DNA from: Pseudorhodoplanes sp.
GTDB taxonomy: Bacteria; Pseudomonadota; Alphaproteobacteria; Rhizobiales; Xanthobacteraceae
Reading direction: 5' to 3'
Assembly: GCA_008933495.1 (NCBI GenBank)
Contig: WBUW01000054.1
Span: 1 to 11,006 of the forward strand
DNA: 11,006 bases
Shown here: piece after piece, positions 6,437 through 11,006 of the stretch
Position numbering within the stretch: the first letter of the stretch is position 1
How the letters are laid out: the number at the start of each line of letters is the position of its first letter
Position numbers and translations under genes: made by a program
The notes under the pieces: generated by a model
The model's database searches: none
The model's input: the letters and a program-made list of their open reading frames with translations, nothing else
Told to the model about the DNA's origin: nothing

Positions 6437-7594
6437 TCACAAACTCCGCGCGATCAACAGCTTCATGATCTCGTTCGTCCCGGCATAGATACGCTGCACG
6501 CGCGCGTCGCGGAACATGCGCGAGATCGGATATTCGTCCATATAACCGTAGCCGCCGAACAATTGCAGGCAGCGGTCGACGATTTTTCCCTGCAGGTCGG
6601 TCAGCCAGTATTTCGCCATCGAGGCGGTCACGGTGTCGAGTTCGCCTTTGCTGTGGCGTTCCACGCAATGATCATGGAACACGCGGCCGATGGTCGCCTC
6701 GCTCTTGCATTCGGCAAGCTCGAACTGGGTGTTCTGGAACTCGATGATCGCCTTGCCGAAGACCTTGCGCTCCTTGACATAGGCGATGGTCAGCGCAAGC
6801 GCGCGCTCGACCATGCCGATGGCCGCGGTCGAGACGATCAGCCGCTCCTGCGGCAGTTCCTGCATGAGCTGGATGAAGCCCTGCCCTTCCTGTTGGCCGA
6901 GCAGGCTTTCCGCCGGCAGCTTGACGTCCTCGAAAAGGAGTTCCGAGGTGTCGGCCCAGTCCATGCCGAGCTTCTTGAGCTTGCGCCCGCGCCGGAAGCC
7001 GTCCGTGCCGTCGGTCTCCACCACCATCAGCGAGGTGCCCTTGGCGCCGGCCGCCGGATCGGTCTTGGCGACCACGACGACCAGGTTGGCGTGCTGGCCG
7101 TTGGTGATGAAGGTCTTGGAGCCGTTGAGCACGTAGCCGTTGCCGGACCTTTTCGCGGTCGTCTTCACGCCCTGCAGGTCGGAGCCGGTGCCGGGCTCGG
7201 TCATGGCGATGGCCCCGATCAGTTCGCCGGTCGCGAGCCGCGGCAGCCAGCGCTTCTTCTGCTCCTCGGTACCGTATTTGAGGATGTAGGGCGCCACGAT
7301 CCCCGAATGCAGCGGCGCCCCGATCGAATCGAGGCCGGCAAGCGCAAATTCCCGGTTGATCACCGTCTCATGCGCAAACGTGCCGCCGGCGCCGCCATAT
7401 TGTTCCGGAATCCCGGCGCAGAGCAGGCCGGCCGCGCCGAGCCTGGTCCAGGCGGCGCGGTCCATGATGCCGTCCGCCCGCCAGCGCTCGACGTCGGGCA
7501 CGAGTTCGGCGGCCAGAAACCGGCGCACCTGCTCCTCCAGGAGGACGAGATCCTCCGTCATCCAGGCCGGTCGGGGGAGGTTGAGAGCGTCCAT
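6437..7594 (-). CDS. Acyl-CoA dehydrogenase, LCAD-like
   Basis: The 385-residue FAD enzyme oxidises acyl-CoA to trans-2-enoyl-CoA, step one of beta-oxidation, passing electrons to electron-transfer flavoprotein. It has the helical N-terminal domain (about 13-125), the beta domain with signature [12 protein letters not shown] (128-139), and the C-terminal helical domain with [12 protein letters not shown] (276-287) and [20 protein letters not shown] (344-363). Near the end it reads [16 protein letters not shown]: Ala371 occupies the position of the catalytic glutamate of medium- and short-chain enzymes (YEGT). The protein instead carries QELPQERL (245-252), where the second glutamate, Glu250, matches the catalytic base of long-chain acyl-CoA dehydrogenase, so the enzyme should be active. 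The ATG at 7594 gives the full N-terminus, though no clear Shine-Dalgarno precedes it; Met12 (7561) is a weaker alternative. A 132-base palindrome-bearing spacer separates it from the thiolase, so co-transcription is plausible but less certain than for the next three genes. Confidence 0.95.
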   Translation of the reverse strand: MDALNLPRPAWMTEDLVLLEEQVRRFLAAELVPDVERWRADGIMDRAAWTRLGAAGLLCAGIPEQYGGAGGTFAHETVINREFALAGLDSIGAPLHSGIVAPYILKYGTEEQKKRWLPRLATGELIGAIAMTEPGTGSDLQGVKTTAKRSGNGYVLNGSKTFITNGQHANLVVVVAKTDPAAGAKGTSLMVVETDGTDGFRRGRKLKKLGMDWADTSELLFEDVKLPAESLLGQQEGQGFIQLMQELPQERLIVSTAAIGMVERALALTIAYVKERKVFGKAIIEFQNTQFELAECKSEATIGRVFHDHCVERHSKGELDTVTASMAKYWLTDLQGKIVDRCLQLFGGYGYMDEYPISRMFRDARVQRIYAGTNEIMKLLIARSL

Positions 7595-7718
7595 CGGCGA
7601 ATCCGAAACACAGCATAACGGCCGCTCCGGGAGGAAGCGAGGGCCGCGAAGCCCGGTGGCCGCAACGCGTCGTCATGGCCGGATCCGCAGGTGGTCGCAT
7701 GGACGCACGAATTCAAAC

Positions 7719-7752
7719 GGTCCCGGCTCTCGCTTCGCTCGGCCGGGACGAC
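7719..7752 (-). repeat. REP-like palindromic element, reverse orientation (unit 3)
   Basis: Perfect eight-base arms GTCCCGGC (7720-7727) and GCCGGGAC (7742-7749) enclose a 14-base centre. It begins GGTCCCGGCTC and ends GGCCGGGACGAC, matching unit 2 at both ends and so lying in the same reverse orientation. It is in the spacer between the divergent dehydrogenase and uup genes. Confidence 0.75.
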
Positions 7753-7770
7753 GGCATCTTTCAATCGCAT

Positions 7771-7810
7771 GGTCATCCCGGCCGAGGGCGAAGCCCGAGA
7801 GCCGGGATCG
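7771..7810 (+). repeat. REP-like palindromic element, forward orientation (unit 4)
   Basis: Perfect eight-base arms ATCCCGGC (7775-7782) and GCCGGGAT (7801-7808) enclose an inner stem GGGC/GCCC (7786-7789 and 7793-7796) with a GAA loop. It is the same length as unit 1 (40 bases) and shares its head and tail. With unit 3 it forms an inverted pair 18 bases apart, in the opposite order to the pair at 6321-6427. Confidence 0.75.
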
Positions 7811-7838
7811 TTCTCGGGTCGGCACGACGACAAGCGGT

Positions 7839-7866
7839 TTGGCTTCCCGGCCGGCCGCGGTATATC
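7839..7866 (+). promoter_or_regulatory. Candidate promoter of uup
   Basis: TTGGCT (7839-7844, four of six matches to TTGACA) and TATATC (7861-7866, four of six to TATAAT) are separated by 16 bases. Transcription would begin around 7873-7876, at or just before the ATG at 7876. This fits with the absence of any Shine-Dalgarno upstream of that ATG and points to a leaderless message. The match is moderate only. Confidence 0.35.
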
Positions 7867-7875
7867 CCGTCGCAA

Positions 7876-9690
7876 ATGGCCGCCCCGCCCCTGATCCAGC
7901 TTCGCGACATCGCCTTGACGTTCGGCGGCACGCCGCTGCTCACCGCGGCCGACCTGTCGGTCTCGCCGGGGGAACGCGTCTGCCTGGTCGGACGCAACGG
8001 CTCCGGCAAGTCGACGCTGCTGAAGATCGCCGCCGGCCTGATCGAGCCCGACCGCGGCACGCGCTTCCTACAGCCGGGCGCCACACTGCGCTATCTGCCG
8101 CAGGAACCGGACTTCGAGGGATTCGCAACGACATTATCTTACGTCGAGGCCGGGCTCGCCCCCGGCGACGACCGCTACCAGGCACGTTACCTGCTGGAAC
8201 AGCTCGGCCTCGACGGCGACGAGCATCCCGCCCGCCTGTCCGGCGGCGAGGCGCGGCGCGCGGCGATCGCGCGCACGCTTGCGCCCTCGCCCGACATTCT
8301 CCTGCTCGACGAGCCGACCAACCATCTCGATCTGCCGGCGATCGAATGGCTGGAGCGCGACCTGGCCGCGCGGCGCTGCGCGCTGGTTCTGATCAGCCAC
8401 GACAGGCGCTTCCTCGAAACGCTCTCGCGCATCACGGTCTGGCTCGACCGCGGGACAACGCGACGGCTGGAGCTTGGTTTCGGACAATTCGAGGCGCGGC
8501 GCGACGAAATCCTCGCCGAGGAGGAACGCGAGCAGCACAAGCTCGACCGCAAGATCGCAGCCGAAGAGCATTGGGTCCGCTACGGCGTGACCGCGCGCCG
8601 CAAGCGCAACGTGCGCCGCATGGCGCAGTTGCAGGCCTTGCGCGAGACGCGGCGGAGCTTTCGCGCCGCCGGCGGCAAGGCCGAGATTGCCGCCGCCGAA
8701 GCCGACAGGTCCGGCGCGCTCGTGATCGAGGCCAAACGCATTTCGAAAACCTTCGACGGCCGGCCCATCGTGACGGACTTTTCCACGCGCATCCTGCGCG
8801 GCGACCGCATCGGCATCGTGGGGCCGAACGGCAGCGGTAAGACCACCCTGCTCGGCCTGCTGACCGCCACCTCAAAGCCCGATTCCGGTACGGTGCGCAT
8901 CGGCGCCAATGTCTGGATCGCCGCCCTCGACCAGGACCGCGACAGCCTTAATCCCGACTGGACGCTGACCGAAGCGCTGACCGGCGGGCGCTCCGACACC
9001 GTCTCGGTCGGCGGGCAGACGCGCCACGTCGTCAGCTACATGAAGGATTTCCTGTTCACGCCCGAACAGGCCCGCACGCCGTTGCGCGCGCTGTCCGGCG
9101 GCGAGCGCGGACGCATCATGCTGGCGCGCGCCTTTGCCAAGCCGTCCAACCTGCTCGTGCTCGACGAGCCGACCAACGACCTCGACCTCGAAACCCTCGA
9201 CGTGCTGGAAGAGGCGATCGCCGACTATGACGGCACCGTCATTCTCATCAGCCACGACCGCGACTTTCTCGACCGCGTCGTCAATGCCGTGATCGTGCCC
9301 GAAGGCGAGGGACGCTGGACCGACTATGCCGGCGGCTATTCCGACATGCTCGTCCAGCGCGGAGCGGACGTCGTCGCAAAGAGGCGGCCCGAGCCGGCGA
9401 AAGAATCCGCCGCTGCAAAGGCGCCGCCGGCAATACCGGGCAAACGCCGGCTGAGCTTCAACGAGAAATACGCGCTCGAAAACCTGCCCAAACAGATCGC
9501 CGTACTCGAAGCGCAGATCAGGACGCTGCAGGCCACGCTCGACGATCCGGCCCTGTTCGCGCGCGACCGCAGAAGCTTCGACGCGACATCGCAAGCGCTC
9601 GTCCAAGCGCAGGCCGAATTGGCCGAGACCGAGGAAAAATGGCTGTCGCTGGAAATCCTGCGCGAGGAAATCGAGAGCGCCCAGCCATAG
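7876..9690 (+). CDS. uup: ABC-F family ATPase, Uup type
   Basis: The 604-residue soluble protein has two ABC ATPase domains and no membrane segment, as in ABC-F proteins that act on the ribosome. Domain 1 has Walker A GRNGSGKST (39-47), signature LSGGEARR (121-128), Walker B ILLLDEPTNHLD (141-152) and the switch HD in LISHDRRF (172-179). A charged linker (about 208-262) contains RYGVTARRKRNVRRM (235-249), typical of Uup. Domain 2 has GPNGSGKTT (316-324), LSGGERGR (406-413), LLVLDEPTNDLD (426-437) and LISHDRDF (457-464). An Ala/Pro/Lys-rich linker (about 500-522) leads to a C-terminal coiled coil (about 525-602) beginning RRLSFNEKYALENLP, as in Uup. E. coli Uup is linked to ribosome function and to suppression of transposon excision. 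The ATG at 7876 is chosen because conserved sequence starts there and upstream codons cross REP-like repeats. The stop directly abuts that of the convergent yqaA-like gene. Confidence 0.93.
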   Translation: MAAPPLIQLRDIALTFGGTPLLTAADLSVSPGERVCLVGRNGSGKSTLLKIAAGLIEPDRGTRFLQPGATLRYLPQEPDFEGFATTLSYVEAGLAPGDDRYQARYLLEQLGLDGDEHPARLSGGEARRAAIARTLAPSPDILLLDEPTNHLDLPAIEWLERDLAARRCALVLISHDRRFLETLSRITVWLDRGTTRRLELGFGQFEARRDEILAEEEREQHKLDRKIAAEEHWVRYGVTARRKRNVRRMAQLQALRETRRSFRAAGGKAEIAAAEADRSGALVIEAKRISKTFDGRPIVTDFSTRILRGDRIGIVGPNGSGKTTLLGLLTATSKPDSGTVRIGANVWIAALDQDRDSLNPDWTLTEALTGGRSDTVSVGGQTRHVVSYMKDFLFTPEQARTPLRALSGGERGRIMLARAFAKPSNLLVLDEPTNDLDLETLDVLEEAIADYDGTVILISHDRDFLDRVVNAVIVPEGEGRWTDYAGGYSDMLVQRGADVVAKRRPEPAKESAAAKAPPAIPGKRRLSFNEKYALENLPKQIAVLEAQIRTLQATLDDPALFARDRRSFDATSQALVQAQAELAETEEKWLSLEILREEIESAQP

Positions 9691-10128
9691 TCAGGTCCAG
9701 CCGAGCGTGAATGCCGCCAGCACGAGGTAACGGCCGGTCTTGGCGATCGCGACCAGCAGGAAGAAGCGCCAGAGCGGCTCGCGCAGCAGGCCGGCCGCAA
9801 CCGTCAGCGGATCGCCGACGAACGGCATCCAGCTTGCGAGCAGCGACCAGTAGCCGTAGCGCCGGTACCAGGCTTGCGCACGGTCGAGCGCGGCGGGACT
9901 TGCCGGAAACCAGCGCCGGTCGCGATAGCGTTCGGCGAGCCGGCCGAGCATCCAGTTGACGACCGACCCCGCAACATTGCCGGCGCTGGCGGCGGCGATC
10001 AGCAGCGCCGGCGGATAAGCGCCGCCCAGCAGGAGCCCGGCCAGCGCCAGTTCCGACTGCGCGGGCAGGATGGTCGCCGCGATGAACGCGGTGAGAAACA
10101 GGCCTCCATAAACGGCGAGCGCGCTCAC
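9691..10128 (-). CDS. YqaA-family membrane protein (DedA/VTT-like)
   Basis: This is a 145-residue integral membrane protein with hydrophobic segments at about 4-20, 27-48, 93-112 and 120-142. The motifs AGNVAGSVVNWMLGR (49-63) and SWMPFVGDPLTVAAGLLR (99-116) match E. coli YqaA (142 residues), a small relative of the DedA/VTT (SNARE-associated) family. DedA proteins are tied to membrane lipid handling and proton-motive-force maintenance; the role of YqaA is not established. Translation starts at GTG (10128-10126), preceded by AGAGG seven bases upstream. The GTGA overlaps the TGA stop of the flavoprotein gene by four bases, a translational-coupling arrangement, so the two should be made from one message. 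There is no room for a separate terminator before the convergent uup stop. Confidence 0.88.
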   Translation of the reverse strand: MSALAVYGGLFLTAFIAATILPAQSELALAGLLLGGAYPPALLIAAASAGNVAGSVVNWMLGRLAERYRDRRWFPASPAALDRAQAWYRRYGYWSLLASWMPFVGDPLTVAAGLLREPLWRFFLLVAIAKTGRYLVLAAFTLGWT

Positions 10129-11006
10129 GATTGCGCCTCTGCCGGATGCGGCTTGAGATATTGCAGGACACCGCGCGCCGCGGCCGCCCCGGTCGCAAAC
10201 GAGGCCTGCAACAGATAACCGCCGGTGGGGGCTTCCCAGTCGAGCATTTCGCCGGCCGCAAACACGCCGGGCCGGCGGCGCAGCATGAAATGCCCGTCGA
10301 GTTCGTCGAAGGCGATACCGCCGGCGGTGGAAATGGCGCGCGCGATCGGCGCGGTGGCGGTCAGCCGCACCGGCACCGCCTTGATCAGCGCGGCAAGATC
10401 GTGCGGCGATAATTGCGCCACGCGCCCGCGCGCCGCTTCATGCAGGAGGCCGGCGGCGACCGGCGACAGTCCGACGGCCTTGCGCAGCACGTTGGCCATC
10501 GACTGCTTGCCGCGCGGGGCGGCGAGACGCTGCGCCAGTATCTCCCCGCCTATATCGGGGCGCAGGTCGATGTGCAGCACCGCCTCGCCCGCTTGCGCCA
10601 GACGTTCGCGCAGCGTCGCCGACAACGCATAAACCGCGCCGCCCTCGATGCCCGCGCGCGTGACGACGGCCTCCCCGCGCACGCGCCGCCCGCCGTGCAA
10701 CAGCGCGATGCGCTTGAGCGGGGCGCCTTCGAAGCGTTCCGAAAAGCGCGCCGACCAGGCAGCATGAAAGCCGCAATTGGCCGGCTGAAGCGGCGCGATG
10801 CGGATGCCGGCATTCCGCAGGATCGCGGTCCATGCGCCGTCGGAGCCGAGCCTGGGCCAGCTCGCGCCGCCGAGCGCCAGGATCGCGGCGTCTGCGGCGA
10901 CGGCCTTCGCGCCTTCAGGCGTATCGAACACGAGGCGCCCCTCGCCGTCCCATCCGCGCCAGCGATGCCGCAGTGCAAAGGCAACGCCCTGGGCGTCAAG
11001 CCGGCG
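10125..11006 (-). CDS. BaiN/HI0933-like FAD-binding oxidoreductase (PP_4765-type flavoprotein), partial
   Basis: The frame is open from the right window edge to the TGA at 10127-10125, giving 293 residues of the C-terminal part. The missing N-terminus should hold the GxGxxG FAD-binding motif. Visible family features, numbered from the window edge, are LRHRWRGWDGEGRLVF (12-27), ALGGASWPRLGSDGAW (42-57) and the C-terminal flavin-contact region RRPGVFAAGEMLDWEAPTGG (about 244-263), followed by YLLQASFATGAAAARG. This pattern resembles the PP_4765 branch of HI0933-like flavoproteins, which databases often label aminoacetone oxidase family. BaiN, a relative, acts in bile-acid dehydroxylation in gut clostridia; that function should not be transferred. 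The substrate is unknown. A GTG at 10931 is in frame but not the start, because conserved family sequence continues upstream of it. The gene is coupled to the yqaA-like gene by a four-base overlap. Confidence 0.85.
   Translation of the reverse strand, partial: RRLDAQGVAFALRHRWRGWDGEGRLVFDTPEGAKAVAADAAILALGGASWPRLGSDGAWTAILRNAGIRIAPLQPANCGFHAAWSARFSERFEGAPLKRIALLHGGRRVRGEAVVTRAGIEGGAVYALSATLRERLAQAGEAVLHIDLRPDIGGEILAQRLAAPRGKQSMANVLRKAVGLSPVAAGLLHEAARGRVAQLSPHDLAALIKAVPVRLTATAPIARAISTAGGIAFDELDGHFMLRRRPGVFAAGEMLDWEAPTGGYLLQASFATGAAAARGVLQYLKPHPAEAQS
10136..10140 (-). promoter_or_regulatory. Ribosome binding site of the YqaA-family gene
   Basis: The minus strand reads AGAGG seven bases before the GTG at 10128, inside the end of the flavoprotein gene. 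It supports GTG as the start within the GTGA overlap. Confidence 0.5.

Larger units (their letters stand above)
7595..7875. other. 281-base divergent spacer between the acyl-CoA dehydrogenase and uup genes
   Basis: The spacer holds REP-like units 3 and 4 and the candidate uup promoter. A further GC-rich stretch at about 7617-7690, with GGGC/GCCC pairing and a GTCATGGCCGGATC segment, may be a decayed copy of the same element. An open frame runs through from 7675 into uup, but it crosses both palindromes and lacks ribosome-site support, so I treat it as noncoding. Confidence 0.6.

Noticed and set aside
5039..7618. A very long plus-strand open frame (859 codons) antisense to the cupin start, thiolase, spacer and acyl-CoA dehydrogenase.
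   Set aside because: Its translation is rich in Arg, His, Asp and Ala, with no recognisable domain, and it crosses the REP-like palindromes. The minus-strand frames have complete catalytic motifs. Long antisense frames are expected in GC-rich genes because codon bias removes stops from the opposite strand.
7675..7875. A 67-residue N-terminal extension of Uup.
   Set aside because: It crosses two palindromic repeats and has no family similarity. Conserved ABC sequence begins directly after the ATG at 7876.
10125..10931. Treating GTG at 10931 as the flavoprotein start.
   Set aside because: The same frame continues to the window edge with conserved family sequence (LRHRWRGW), so the gene is cut by the window rather than starting there.

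Overview
The window is GC-rich, densely packed bacterial DNA. The gene content (a symporter-domain histidine kinase, an MscL with an alphaproteobacterial look, an LCAD-type acyl-CoA dehydrogenase beside a FadB/FadA-like pair, a PP_4765-type flavoprotein) and the short inverted palindromes between genes suggest an alphaproteobacterium of the Hyphomicrobiales (Rhizobiales), perhaps near Xanthobacteraceae or Bradyrhizobiaceae. That placement is inferred from gene style; no rRNA or other marker gene is present. I found no tRNA, rRNA, CRISPR array, transposase or phage gene.

Layout. Positions 1-583 (-) carry the N-terminal part of a sensor histidine kinase built on a sodium:solute symporter domain, cut by the window edge. 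A 75-base divergent spacer separates it from mscL (659-1072, +), which is followed closely by a class I/II aminotransferase (1086-2267, +). A 118-base convergent spacer with a possible hairpin terminator leads to a beta-oxidation cluster on the minus strand. In transcription order the cluster is acyl-CoA dehydrogenase (7594-6437), a spacer with an inverted pair of palindromes, FadA-like thiolase (6304-5096), a small cupin (5082-4612) and FadB/FadJ-like hydratase-dehydrogenase (4596-2386). The last three are spaced by 13 and 15 bases and look like one operon. A 281-base spacer (7595-7875) with a second palindrome pair precedes uup, an ABC-F ATPase (7876-9690, +). Its stop codon directly abuts that of a convergent pair on the minus strand: a YqaA-family membrane protein (10128-9691), coupled by a GTGA overlap to a BaiN/HI0933-like flavoprotein (11006-10125) that is cut at the right edge.

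How the genes work together. The dehydrogenase, the two-domain hydratase/hydroxyacyl-CoA dehydrogenase and the thiolase supply all four steps of one turn of acyl-CoA beta-oxidation. The thiolase and FadB-like protein are expected to form a complex. The cupin sits inside this operon with no known role in the pathway. The other genes (osmotic safety valve, aminotransferase, ABC-F protein, membrane protein, flavoprotein) are general housekeeping or poorly characterised and are not obviously linked to it.

I do not see a convincing undescribed multi-gene system. The points most worth checking are the paired palindromes around the dehydrogenase gene, one of which sits just upstream of the thiolase Shine-Dalgarno; a possible leaderless start for uup; the LCAD-type catalytic-base arrangement in the dehydrogenase; and the cupin embedded in the fad operon.
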